Below, one piece after another: positions 48,435 through 56,428 of a DNA stretch of 56,428 nt. Position 1 is the stretch's first letter; each line of letters opens with the position of its first letter. This DNA is from Pseudomonadota bacterium (GTDB taxonomy: Bacteria > Bdellovibrionota_B > Oligoflexia > Oligoflexales > CAIYRB01), in the NCBI GenBank assembly GCA_026390435.1, contig JAPLFY010000110.1, positions 1-56,428 on the forward strand, given 5' to 3'. The translations under genes were made by a program, and so were the position numbers. The notes under the pieces were generated by a model. It was not told the DNA's origin and ran no database searches. It worked only from the letters and a program-made list of their open reading frames with translations.

Positions 48435-50498
48435 TTAAGTGGCCGAGGGTTCTAGCTGCCACAGTTCTACATTCCCGGCGCGCTGGAGGATCCGAGCTGC
48501 TGCCCGCTCCCGTAGGGCTGTCGCGAGTGACGATGTGTCGTCGGTGATCACGTAGTCAATGTGATGTTCGTATAATTTCTCTAAAACCTCGGGCCCAGAG
48601 ATACTCTGCACATTCCAAGTCCATGCCGGATGAGTCTTATTGGGGTGCCAAAACTCAGCATTGTTTAGGAAGTACTCCGCGTAACAAATTGTGTTCGCGT
48701 ATACTTTAGGCACAAAATTTGGCGCTTCTGCTTTAATTTTCTGCGCTAAATAATCATTGAGCATGAAGTTGGGTTTGCGAGCCAAGAATGTTGACGTGAT
48801 GTTGCTACTCGAGATGCCGCGGTAAAGGTCCCGCGCAGCCACGTCAAAGTTTGAGTACCCTAGGCCTATTAAGGCTATGGCAGTTGGTGTGATCCAAGTT
48901 CTATGCTGATCACTAAAAGGTGCCACAAACACTGTAGCACTTAATACGAGCAGTGGTCCCAGCACTACTAGATAATGTCTAGATTCTAAGTGGTGGCCAA
49001 ATTCTCCGGTAAATAGCTGTAGCAAAACAAAGCCTATTATCAGGAATACCAGCATGAGCTGGTTGCCTGGATCTTTTGCAATGTTTGACAGAGACTGTCT
49101 GCTTTTTCTCATAATTAAGGAAGCTAGCAAAGTTGCCGTAGCGACAACGATCATCGCGTCACTGGTTAAAAGTCTGCCGAAGGAGCGCAGTAGCGAGTCC
49201 AAGTTAAGTTTAAAGGGCGCAGCTTCAGTAATGACTCGACTTAGGCCGGGGGCAAACGGCGTCGGGAACATTTCAGTGAGTAGCGGGAAAAATGGATCGC
49301 CCGTAACGACCGCATTACGCCAACCAAATGGTGCCCAGGTCAGAATCATAAGCACAGCACCAGCAAAAAGAAGGCGTACACTTTGCGCCACTTCACGCCA
49401 GCGGTTTTGCGACGTAAACATCTTGCAGATAATCGTCGCCAAGCCTAAAGCCACAAAAGTTACGCCAGCTGTAGGCTTCATAATCATTGCGCTTGCCGCA
49501 CCGGCGAGAAACATCACTGGCATGCTGCGTACCAAGCCCACTAAAGCTAGTCCGGCTGATGCAGCGAGGTAGCCATCATTTTTCGGTAGCAGCATGAAAA
49601 AAATCAGCCAAGTATGCATGCATACTAAAATAAACGCGGCTCGCTCTCGCCGCTTTAGCCATGGTTCAGCCAAAACCAGTAAGGCGCATACGAATGTGCC
49701 GTAGCCAAAGATGGCGTGGCTCAGCTGTGCCAGGGCGTTTTGTTCGGCATTGCCACGCGCTAATAGTTTTAAGAATAAATAGTAGTGCTCAACCGCGAGT
49801 GCATAGCCGGAGAATATGTTGGTGAGAAATACTCCTGTTTGGCCGCGCTGCAACCAGCTTTCTGCCGCAGACAGGTGATAAAGATACGCGTCTTCGTGGC
49901 CCTGGAAAAAGTACACGCCCGAGATTCGTACAAAGACGGCGACGCCCAGAAGCCAAAGCAGCCGCTTGTCCCACGATTTAGACTTTTTTGGGTCGCGATG
50001 AAACACGTGCGTAACACATGGGCGCCAGCTCAGCCAACGCCGACTCCAGGCCAATGCGAACAGTAAATAACCCGAACTCACTAGGGGGAGTGCACCCTCC
50101 CAACTCGGTGCCCACACTAATCCAGATAGAAATATGAATAGGCCAGTTGCGGCAACTCCGAGCAGCAGGGCGCAGCCCGTCCACAAGGCTAGTCGAGGCC
50201 GAGTCACAGAGCTTTCGTCGCTCATCCCGATCACCTTAGCAACCCTGCCCAGTAGTCGGAGTAGGAACAGTCCCCAGCCAAGCAGCATGGGGAAAAGGGA
50301 GATAAAGGTTAATGTCGACTTGATTATGAATAACAGAGGACCAACAGAGCTCGTTACTGACGCCTCTAGAGGCAATAACCGGCCTCCTAGCAACCAAGCT
50401 AGGGCCAAGATCAGAAGCATCGGCAATAATTTGTCTGACTTCACGACTAACGGTCTCCGGGAGATTGTGTGCATCAAGTTATCGCGGAAAGCCGGCAT
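48435..50498 (-). CDS. Multi-pass membrane glycosyltransferase-like protein
   Basis: 687 residues with about 12 membrane helices in residues 25-540 and a C-terminal soluble part with VLEKLYEHHIDYVITDD. The first large loop has YFFQGHEDAYLYHLSAAESWLQRG, whose Glu-Asp motif is placed like the catalytic acidic motif of GT-C (PMT/ArnT-like) enzymes. Likely transfers a sugar from a polyprenyl carrier on the periplasmic side. Family assignment by architecture only. Start uncertain: ATG at 50498 or 50474, neither with a strong ribosome-binding site. Divergent from secB. Confidence 0.7.
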   Translation of the reverse strand: MPAFRDNLMHTISRRPLVVKSDKLLPMLLILALAWLLGGRLLPLEASVTSSVGPLLFIIKSTLTFISLFPMLLGWGLFLLRLLGRVAKVIGMSDESSVTRPRLALWTGCALLLGVAATGLFIFLSGLVWAPSWEGALPLVSSGYLLFALAWSRRWLSWRPCVTHVFHRDPKKSKSWDKRLLWLLGVAVFVRISGVYFFQGHEDAYLYHLSAAESWLQRGQTGVFLTNIFSGYALAVEHYYLFLKLLARGNAEQNALAQLSHAIFGYGTFVCALLVLAEPWLKRRERAAFILVCMHTWLIFFMLLPKNDGYLAASAGLALVGLVRSMPVMFLAGAASAMIMKPTAGVTFVALGLATIICKMFTSQNRWREVAQSVRLLFAGAVLMILTWAPFGWRNAVVTGDPFFPLLTEMFPTPFAPGLSRVITEAAPFKLNLDSLLRSFGRLLTSDAMIVVATATLLASLIMRKSRQSLSNIAKDPGNQLMLVFLIIGFVLLQLFTGEFGHHLESRHYLVVLGPLLVLSATVFVAPFSDQHRTWITPTAIALIGLGYSNFDVAARDLYRGISSSNITSTFLARKPNFMLNDYLAQKIKAEAPNFVPKVYANTICYAEYFLNNAEFWHPNKTHPAWTWNVQSISGPEVLEKLYEHHIDYVITDDTSSLATALRERAAARILQRAGNVELWQLEPSAT

Positions 50499-50641
50499 TT
50501 TGAAGTCGAATATTCCCCCTGCTAGCTCACTTAGATTTTCGCTACGGCCGCTAGCCTGTGAGATAGCGCTAGCTAACTTATTCTAGACTCGCCATAGTTA
50601 ACGGTTCAGCGCCAAATCTAGCCAGCTCTGTCGGAGGCAAC

Positions 50642-51091
50642 ATGCAGGATTCAGCATCAAATCAGGCCAATCAATCGATCCAACTAGGTATCGTCCGGGT
50701 TTACGTCAAAGACCTATCCTTTGAGTCACCTAGGTCACCACAAATCTTTCGTACTCAGTGGCGTCCCGAGATCAAATTGGATGTCTCTGTGACGCCTCGG
50801 CACATTGAGGAATCACTGTTCGAAGTAGTTTTAGCAATCAACGTCGAAGCTCGCGAGAATAAGGACCTGGGCTTTATCGTCGAGGTTGAACAGTGCGGTT
50901 TATTTGATGTGCGTGGTCCAGAGGGTCAGCCCATGGAGCATGCTCTGCGGGTAGTCTGTCCAAACGTCTTGTTTCCGTATGCGCGGCAGGCCGTCGATCA
51001 GGCGCTAGTGGCGGGAGGATTTCCACCACTTATGCTGGCTCCGATTAACTTTGAACTGCCCAATCATCAGAAACCAGCAAACTTAAGCTGA
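50642..51091 (+). CDS. secB: Protein-export chaperone SecB
   Basis: 149 residues. Keeps preproteins unfolded and hands them to SecA. Recognised by RVYVKDLSFESPRSPQIF near the N-terminus, EVVLAINVEAR, FIVEVEQCGLFDVRG and CPNVLFPYARQAVDQALVAGGFPPLMLAPINF. Good GGAGG before the ATG. Its stop is 2 bases from that of the convergent phosphatase gene. Confidence 0.95.
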   Translation: MQDSASNQANQSIQLGIVRVYVKDLSFESPRSPQIFRTQWRPEIKLDVSVTPRHIEESLFEVVLAINVEARENKDLGFIVEVEQCGLFDVRGPEGQPMEHALRVVCPNVLFPYARQAVDQALVAGGFPPLMLAPINFELPNHQKPANLS

Positions 51092-51093
51092 GC

Positions 51094-52902
51094 CTAGCGA
51101 GCCGCTCCGGCCTTGACGGCGGGAGTGGCCAGTAACTCATCGCGGCTGACGACGTCGCGAAAAAACCGCTGCGAGGTTGGCTTGCCCTTGGTTAGCCAGT
51201 CGTCTGCCAGCATGTTCCAAGGTGCTTTCATGGGCACTTCGTAGCTGCGTAGGTAGGTGACTACATCGGCGACGGTATGGCCGTTGCGAGCTAGTTCTTT
51301 TTGGTTAAGCCACAGCTGAGAAGCGCCGACGTAGGGTACCGCTTGTACTTGACTATCGGATTTACTGAAGTGGGCGTTGAGGTCTGCCTGGAGTTTACCG
51401 CGGTCGTAGCGAAGGCCACCACTGAGTTCCGGTAGGGGAGCGGCACCGTGATCGGCTGTGAAAGCGACAACCAGCTGACCATCAGTGGCCTTTTCCAACT
51501 GGGCGACCACTTTGGCTAGTTCTGCGTCAACGACATCAATGACCGAGCCGCACTCCTCGCTTTCGTAGCCGAACGCATGCCCACAATAATCCGACGATTT
51601 AAAGTTCATGAAGAGTAAATCGGTATCGTCGTGACTGCCTAGTTTCATCTCATTTATCGCAGCTTGCACGAGGTCACTTTCGAAGCGCACCATCGCCGGC
51701 GTGGCGCGCACTAGCTTGATGTCGATACCGTGATCACCGTGTTTTAGGGAGTGACCGAACCAGGCACCGTCGCCCTCCTTGAGTAAGGCCTCGACGTAGG
51801 GGTGAACCGACTTGTCCTTAAGGCTTTCCGGGACTCTATAAAAATTGGTATCGGCTGTATAGGTTCCCGCATCTTTGCCCTTCTCAGCGAAGTAGACGAC
51901 GGCGGTTTTCTTGTTGTCTTTAAACATGGAGCCGTGGCCGCCAAGGGACACCGAGGCGCGTGCTGCTGCACAAAGGGAAAAGATTTCGGGTTTATTCTGC
52001 CGCGCCTGGAGCCAGACATCGGCCAGTGTGGCTGCACTAAGTTGCAGCGGGAACTCTTCGCTAGTTAGGTCTTCTGTCAACTTGGTTGCGTATACGGGTT
52101 GTGCTGCCCATAGGCCAGTTTGCCAGCGAGTATTGGCGCTGACTCCGTGGCCCTTGGTGTAGGCGCCAGTCCCGATGGCAGCGTGTCCGACCGCGGTCTC
52201 GACATCGACGTGCGCCACTTGCGCGGCAGTGAATAAAGCACTGCGTTTAAACAGCGAACGCAAAAAGGGCAGTCTATTGGGGTGCGCATCAAAGTACTGC
52301 CAGCCCATCTGATCTTGCACGATCACCGCGACAAGTCGTGGGCGTTTAATCTTGACTAGATTGCTACTTATTTGGGTCCGAGCCTCCGCCAGCACGCGCC
52401 CTTCGGCACGGTCCGGAGCGGCGATGCCCAGCACGTCCGCTAGGGTAGGGGCGATATCTTGCTGCACGGCAAGCTTTGAATAGACGCCGGCTTTGAACCA
52501 TTGGCCCGATGGGTCATAAAATGCCAACGGGATTTGCAGATCGTAGTCCCAGGCGTAACCATGGGTTATATCGGGGTGCGCTGGTAGGACTGTGTCGACT
52601 TTGCCGTCATGCTTTGTGGCAATGTGGCTGGCGTGAAAGCCAGCGGGCTTAAAACTTCCCGATTCGAGCATGAAATTATATTTTTCCGTCAGGAAAAAAA
52701 TATCGCCAGACGTATCACTGATGCTGCGTTTAAAGATTTCCCGCGGGGTAAGGCCGGACGCCGCTGGGTGAACCCCTGCACCCGCTTTGCCGGCAGCCTT
52801 AAGGTTAGTCGGGGATGGGGCTGTCTTGCCGACAGCGCTTTCGCTGGTTGCCGTTAAAAAAGCGAGTAAGCAAACACGCCAAGCCATGGCTGCGGTGCGC
52901 AT
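51094..52902 (-). CDS. Alkaline-phosphatase-superfamily enzyme, apparently circularly permuted
   Basis: 602 residues with a signal peptide (MRTAAMAWRVCLLAFLTA). The catalytic core, like PafA or nucleotide pyrophosphatases, starts only at about residue 190: first aspartate in VAVIVQDQM, nucleophile threonine in VDVETAVGHAAIGTG, metal ligands in SSDYCGHAFG and TADHGAAPLPE. The segment that normally closes the core, with the last histidine ligand (here DITHGYAWDYDLQIPLAFY) and QDIAPTLADVLGIAAP, lies instead at residues 75-170. Core plus displaced segment together give a full metal-site set. Exported phosphatase or phosphodiesterase. Confidence 0.85.
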   Translation of the reverse strand: MRTAAMAWRVCLLAFLTATSESAVGKTAPSPTNLKAAGKAGAGVHPAASGLTPREIFKRSISDTSGDIFFLTEKYNFMLESGSFKPAGFHASHIATKHDGKVDTVLPAHPDITHGYAWDYDLQIPLAFYDPSGQWFKAGVYSKLAVQQDIAPTLADVLGIAAPDRAEGRVLAEARTQISSNLVKIKRPRLVAVIVQDQMGWQYFDAHPNRLPFLRSLFKRSALFTAAQVAHVDVETAVGHAAIGTGAYTKGHGVSANTRWQTGLWAAQPVYATKLTEDLTSEEFPLQLSAATLADVWLQARQNKPEIFSLCAAARASVSLGGHGSMFKDNKKTAVVYFAEKGKDAGTYTADTNFYRVPESLKDKSVHPYVEALLKEGDGAWFGHSLKHGDHGIDIKLVRATPAMVRFESDLVQAAINEMKLGSHDDTDLLFMNFKSSDYCGHAFGYESEECGSVIDVVDAELAKVVAQLEKATDGQLVVAFTADHGAAPLPELSGGLRYDRGKLQADLNAHFSKSDSQVQAVPYVGASQLWLNQKELARNGHTVADVVTYLRSYEVPMKAPWNMLADDWLTKGKPTSQRFFRDVVSRDELLATPAVKAGAAR

Positions 52903-52919
52903 CAGAATAGACCTCGGTC

Positions 52920-52969
52920 GTCAGGTGATTGGATGAGAAGCTTGGACCTTCTCTACGGTTTCACCTGAC
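52920..52969 (-). promoter_or_regulatory. Two-tier stem-loop in the phosphatase leader
   Basis: Outer 9-bp stem GTCAGGTGA/TCACCTGAC, inner 6-bp stem GAGAAG/CTTCTC. It ends 17 bases before the ATG at 52902, just upstream of the GAGG ribosome-binding site. Could be an mRNA-stabilising or regulatory structure; no known riboswitch recognised. Confidence 0.45.
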
Positions 52970-53344
52970 CATAAGCTCTGCGGATCTCCAAGGACTAAAT
53001 TTCGGTAGCATGTTGAAATTGCAGTCTGATGTCTGGAATGTCGCTACTGCCATGACGGTTTCGTCGTAAGAATTTAAGATAATTAACTATTCCAGACTTT
53101 TATAGAATGCCCCCTACCAGCGTCCTTGCCGCGCAGCTCCGTTGATTGGCCACCGACCTGAGGTTGTTCACGAAGGATTCCTAACAAATTCAGAATATTT
53201 GCCGATATCAACCGCGGGGCCAGTCGACTGAGGAGTAGTCCGATACTTTCCATATTTGAAAATTTTAGGCGCGCCAAAGACCGAGTCGCACCTTCAAAGG
53301 CGCAGGACACTGCAGAGGTACGTGCTGAGCTAAGGCATTGGTTT
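52970..53344. other. Intergenic region with open frame leading into the SpoIIE-type gene
   Basis: The left half is A/T-rich and should hold the phosphatase promoter. From 53162 the frame of the gene at 53345 is open without a stop, translating to a plausible basic helix (IFENFRRAKDRVA), but it contains no ATG, GTG or TTG. Confidence 0.45.
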
Positions 53345-54643
53345 TTGCAGTATCAGTATGAATTGCGCGAAGCGACTGCTCTCGCAACGGCGCCGATCTG
53401 CGTCTTTGGCGGTATCGCGATGTATATTTTGGCACCGCAACCTGTGAAGCTTGCGTACGTGGTTAGCCTTTTTTTGCTAGCTTTTACCAATGGGGCCTAC
53501 TACCTCTGTCAGAAAACTCAGCGGCTGAAACGCTCCTTCCGTTTGGCCGTGGCTCACAGTTTGTTCACTCAGACCGTGAATATCGTTGGCTTCGGCCTCA
53601 GTACTTGGCTGCTTGCGTCGGATCCAAGTATGGCAGCCGAGCATTTAGTCATAGGCTTCACGTTTTTTGCATTTATGAGCTCACTTATCTGCGATGTGAG
53701 CAAGTCGTTGTATGGGATATCGTTGGTTGGCGCGATCTTGCACACAGCCGTAGGCGTGTTCATTTGGCAGCACGCACAATTCAACCATCTTAATGCGTGG
53801 GTATGTTTGATCTCAGGGATAGATGTATACATGTATCTTTATAATTTTCGGCGTGTGGTTAATTTGCGAGAGCAAGCACGGGTTAGTTTTGAGTCCCGCC
53901 GACTGGCAGCGCAGAACGAAAAATTAAAGCGTTTAGCGATGGAAGCTGAATTACAGCTAGCCAAGGAAATTCAAGAATCGTTGACCCCTCCACCGGCGTC
54001 GCTACTAGTCGGGCGTAATCGAGTCGATTTTTTCCATGTTCCGTATGGAATCCTAGGTGGCGATTGGTTTGCGGCTCGGGAGATAGCCCCTGGTCGCTGG
54101 GCCATTGCAGTTGCCGACGTAACTGGCAAAGGTGTTCCTGCTGCGATGGTCGTACAGTCGCTGCAATGTCTTTGGGCGCAAACTTTTAGTGACCTAGCTT
54201 TTGATCCGAAAGCTTGGATTAATATGGTAAACCGTACATTATTTACTCTGGGTAGTAAGCAGCCTCACACCTTGACCTTAGGTCTAATGATTTTAGAGGA
54301 AGGCAAACTGTCCTACTATTGTGCAGGCCATCTGCCGATTTACTTGGTACGAGACATTACTAATCCAGAAACAGTTGAAGCTAATGGTGGAGGCGGCGGC
54401 CTTTTAGGCATCGGCCCATCCCTTCAGATCGAACCAACCATAGTGAACCTGCCCACCCAAGGTAATTATGCGGTCATGCTGGGGACAGATGGTGTCTTTG
54501 ACTGGTCCGTGCGCAAGGGTAGGCGCAAAGTTTTTCAGTTAATGACAGATCTCTCTCTTAGAGGGCGAGACGCCATTGTGGATCGCGACATCGACGATGA
54601 TAAGATCTTGGTGCTAGTTCGTAGCGGCAAGCTTGCCGCTTAA
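53345..54643 (+). CDS. Membrane-anchored SpoIIE/RsbU-type protein phosphatase
   Basis: 432 residues from a TTG start (AAGG 9 bases upstream). Five or six membrane helices in residues 15-165, a coiled coil (RRLAAQNEKLKRLAMEAELQLAKEIQESLTP is its region), then a PP2C-type SpoIIE domain (about 215-430): GGDWFAA and VADVTGKGVPAAM provide metal-binding aspartates, ILGT-type GTDGVFDW the third. These enzymes dephosphorylate anti-sigma-factor antagonists or similar partners. The frame is open 183 bases further upstream with coding-like content, so the true start may be a rare codon. Overlaps the convergent rlmI by 4 bases. Confidence 0.85.
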   Translation: MQYQYELREATALATAPICVFGGIAMYILAPQPVKLAYVVSLFLLAFTNGAYYLCQKTQRLKRSFRLAVAHSLFTQTVNIVGFGLSTWLLASDPSMAAEHLVIGFTFFAFMSSLICDVSKSLYGISLVGAILHTAVGVFIWQHAQFNHLNAWVCLISGIDVYMYLYNFRRVVNLREQARVSFESRRLAAQNEKLKRLAMEAELQLAKEIQESLTPPPASLLVGRNRVDFFHVPYGILGGDWFAAREIAPGRWAIAVADVTGKGVPAAMVVQSLQCLWAQTFSDLAFDPKAWINMVNRTLFTLGSKQPHTLTLGLMILEEGKLSYYCAGHLPIYLVRDITNPETVEANGGGGGLLGIGPSLQIEPTIVNLPTQGNYAVMLGTDGVFDWSVRKGRRKVFQLMTDLSLRGRDAIVDRDIDDDKILVLVRSGKLAA

Positions 54644-55836
54644 AGGACCCGACAGAGGAGTCCCTTTAGGTAAAGCGATTCGGGAAAGGTTAGTAGCACT
54701 GGGTGATCGTCTGCCTGAAACAGATAGGACGTGATCTGCGCGTTACGATCGGCATCAATCGCAGCTCCAAACACGATCTTCTGGTAGAGGTCTAAACTTA
54801 TGTGTCCTGAGCATGAGAAGGTTGCCAACATGCCGCCCGGGTTTAGTAGTTTGAGTGCCAGCATGTTCAGATCTTTGTAGCCGCGCGCCGCTTTTTCGAC
54901 TTGCCCGCCGCTAGCAGCAAACTTGGGAGGATCCAGGGTGATTAGATCAAAGCGCTCACCAGACTGCACTAGGTCACGCAGCACTTCAAAGGCATTGCCA
55001 GCCCTTTGCTGAAAGCGCGCATCGTCGGCAGCGAAACCATTAGCACTGAGATTTTCCCTGAGACGAGCGAGTGCGGGCTCGCTGGCATCGACACTCAGAA
55101 TACTGGCGGCGCCGCCTTTGGCAGCATGCATCGTAAATCCACCAGTGTAAGAAAAGCAGTCCAGTACTTTACGGCCTGATGCGAGGCTACCAATGAGGGT
55201 GTGGTTTCGTCTTTGGTCCAGGTAGAATCCGGTTTTATGCCCAGCTCCGATGTCGATGCGAAAGTTAACGCCTTGCTCCACGATTAAGACGTCGTTCAAC
55301 GCCGCTTCGCTGCCGTGAAGTAGCCGATTGATTCGCGGTAAGCCCTCAAGATCACGAACGCTATCGTCGCTGCGCTCACTGATGGTGAGGGGCGACAGGG
55401 TGTTGTGTAAGGCTGTGACGATGGGCGCAATGTGGCGGTCAATGCCAGCGGTTAAGGCCTGAATTACAAGATGCTCGCCGTACTTATCGACGATAAGGCC
55501 CGGGAGTTGATCGGCTTCGCTCATGATTAAACGACAGGCAGTTTGATCTGCGGAAAGCAGGGGGCGACGCCGAGCTATGGCGGCATCAACGCGGCGCTGC
55601 CAAAATGCAGAGTCGATAGTCTCAGTCGGGTCCCACGTCAGGGCTCTAGCAGTTAACTTGGATGCTGGGTTGGCATAGCCTCTGGCGAGAAAGCTTCCCT
55701 TATAATCGAGGATATCGACAATGGCGCCGGGAGGCGCTGCATCGCTCCTTTGGATGGCACCGCTAAACACCCATGGGTGACGCTGTCTTAGCGGTTTTTC
55801 GCGACCTTGCTTAATATAAATGGCGGGAGTCGACAT
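54640..55836 (-). CDS. rlmI: 23S rRNA m5C1962 methyltransferase RlmI
   Basis: 398 residues from the ATG at 55836 (GAGG upstream), almost the length of E. coli RlmI (396). PUA domain in residues 1-75 (IYIKQGREKPLRQRHPWVFSGAI), then the RlmI-type linker and Rossmann methyltransferase (VNFRIDIGAGHKTGFYLDQRRN, VLDCFSYTGGFTMHAA, LITLDPPKFA, catalytic cysteine in ATFSCSGHIS). Methylates C1962 of 23S rRNA. An in-frame start at 55911 would add a short unlikely extension. Confidence 0.93.
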   Translation of the reverse strand: MSTPAIYIKQGREKPLRQRHPWVFSGAIQRSDAAPPGAIVDILDYKGSFLARGYANPASKLTARALTWDPTETIDSAFWQRRVDAAIARRRPLLSADQTACRLIMSEADQLPGLIVDKYGEHLVIQALTAGIDRHIAPIVTALHNTLSPLTISERSDDSVRDLEGLPRINRLLHGSEAALNDVLIVEQGVNFRIDIGAGHKTGFYLDQRRNHTLIGSLASGRKVLDCFSYTGGFTMHAAKGGAASILSVDASEPALARLRENLSANGFAADDARFQQRAGNAFEVLRDLVQSGERFDLITLDPPKFAASGGQVEKAARGYKDLNMLALKLLNPGGMLATFSCSGHISLDLYQKIVFGAAIDADRNAQITSYLFQADDHPVLLTFPESLYLKGLLCRVL

Positions 55837-56029
55837 CATGGCCTCACTGATCGGGTCTGGGTAGCCTTGGGCGGAGGTTAGGTACCAAAAAAATCGCCTC
55901 TTAGCGACCATTAGCAGGGCTGGTCGGGCCCTAAGACAACGGAATCTTGCTCAGAGCTTGAGTGTTAGTCTCGGGAAAGATATAAAAAGAAAGAGATAAA
56001 AAGTAGGTAAAGCCGAACAGTTACGACGA

Positions 56030-56067
56030 CCAGTGACAACGATCCAGTGACAACGATCCAGTGACAC
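56030..56067. repeat. 14-bp tandem repeat upstream of the GT9 gene
   Basis: CCAGTGACAACGAT occurs twice in full (56030 and 56044) and once in part (56058), ending 17 bases before the ATG at 56085 and just before the ribosome-binding site AAGG. Confidence 0.7.
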
Positions 56068-56084
56068 TGATAAGGCGGTGAGCG

Positions 56085-56428
56085 ATGGCGCGGCGGCAAG
56101 CGGATAGGCAACGCATACTCGTCATTCAACTCCGCCAGCTCGGCGATATCCTGCTGACCACTCCGTGTGTCAGGGCGCTCAAGGCGGGCGTCGATGTTGC
56201 CACGGAATATCCGGGGGAAGTTCACGGCAAACAGGCACCGGAAATTGTCTTTTTGAGTCACCCGATGGGGCGTCTGGTGCTGTCCGACAATCCCTATATC
56301 GATGAGCATGTGACCTACGATCCAAACGGCGGCTGGCGGCAAGAAGTGCAGTTGGCGCGGCAGCTCCGAGCTCGTCGGTTCGATCTAGTCTTAGATTTTA
56401 TGAACAATCCACGCAGTGCATTTTATGC
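56085..56428 (+). CDS. Heptosyltransferase-like GT9 glycosyltransferase (partial, cut by window end)
   Basis: 115 codons are visible. The N-terminus ILVIQLRQLGDILLTTPCVRAL is the signature of ADP-heptose:LPS heptosyltransferases (GT9), followed by the first Rossmann half (FDLVLDFMNNPRSAFY). It would add a heptose to the lipopolysaccharide core. AAGGCGG 9 bases upstream sets the ATG. The C-terminal donor-binding half lies beyond the window. Confidence 0.85.
   Translation, partial: MARRQADRQRILVIQLRQLGDILLTTPCVRALKAGVDVATEYPGEVHGKQAPEIVFLSHPMGRLVLSDNPYIDEHVTYDPNGGWRQEVQLARQLRARRFDLVLDFMNNPRSAFY

Noticed and set aside
48341-48547. 68-codon plus-strand frame before the glycosyltransferase
   Set aside because: About half of it is antisense to the glycosyltransferase C-terminus and it has no recognisable protein features.
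55965-56342. 125-codon minus-strand frame
   Set aside because: It is antisense to the clear GT9 start and covers the 14-bp repeats; its translation looks like non-coding sequence.
1-56428. CRISPR arrays, tRNA or rRNA genes, insertion sequences, prophage or conjugation genes
   Set aside because: No regularly spaced repeats, no recognisable RNA gene sequences, no transposase or phage proteins were seen on either strand.

Overview
The window reads like the chromosome of a free-living Gram-negative bacterium of the Bdellovibrionota/Oligoflexia type. This is an inference from roughly even base composition, many short-linker lipoproteins ending their signal in a Gly-Cys lipobox, SecB, an LRR lipoprotein, large hybrid kinases and a metalloprotease with a C-terminal sorting-like tail. 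No rRNA, tRNA, CRISPR, transposase or phage gene was seen.

Left part (1-14700): a possible lipid or small-molecule cluster. A leftward operon has a DUF3419 (BtaA-like 3-amino-3-carboxypropyl transferase) protein, a PEP-synthase-like dikinase of the PigC/rifampin-phosphotransferase architecture, an MsbA-type ABC exporter, a cysteine-free glutaredoxin and a DUF2721 membrane protein. Next to it are an unusual fusion of an acyl-adenylating (ANL) enzyme with a UbiA prenyltransferase, a tandem GNAT protein, a large lipoprotein and an MMPL/RND exporter. A 58-residue lipoprotein is tucked into the gap at 7049-7225.

Middle part (16000-36660): a hydrogen/low-energy stress island. A set of persistence-type genes (APH-like kinase/ATPase, two CBS proteins, Hsp20, HPF with a cold-shock domain, RMD1 protein, triple BON protein, phosphoribosyltransferase, eRF1-like/host-attachment protein) surrounds a long rightward operon: a periplasmic protein, PEP synthase, a four-subunit group 3b-type NAD(P)-linked [NiFe] hydrogenase with a stand-alone cyclic-nucleotide-binding protein, its protease, and hypA, F, C, D, E. 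The hypA product lacks its zinc domain and no hypB is present. Almost every transcription unit here is preceded by a sigma-54 -24/-12 element (GG-N10-GC, up to a perfect TGGCACG-N4-TTGCT). This points to one sigma-54 regulon tying hydrogenase, PEP synthesis, ribosome hibernation and chaperone functions together; it is the most striking signal in the window.

Right part (36800-56428): mostly envelope and signalling genes. It holds two lipoproteins, an ETFB-type lysine methyltransferase, a c-type cytochrome, a glycoside-hydrolase-like lipoprotein, a double-kinase hybrid histidine kinase whose ribosome-binding site is buried in a hairpin, a secreted small protein with the same arrangement, a gluzincin metalloprotease, a multi-pass glycosyltransferase, SecB, an alkaline-phosphatase-superfamily enzyme that appears circularly permuted, a SpoIIE-type phosphatase, RlmI, and the start of a GT9 heptosyltransferase cut by the window edge.
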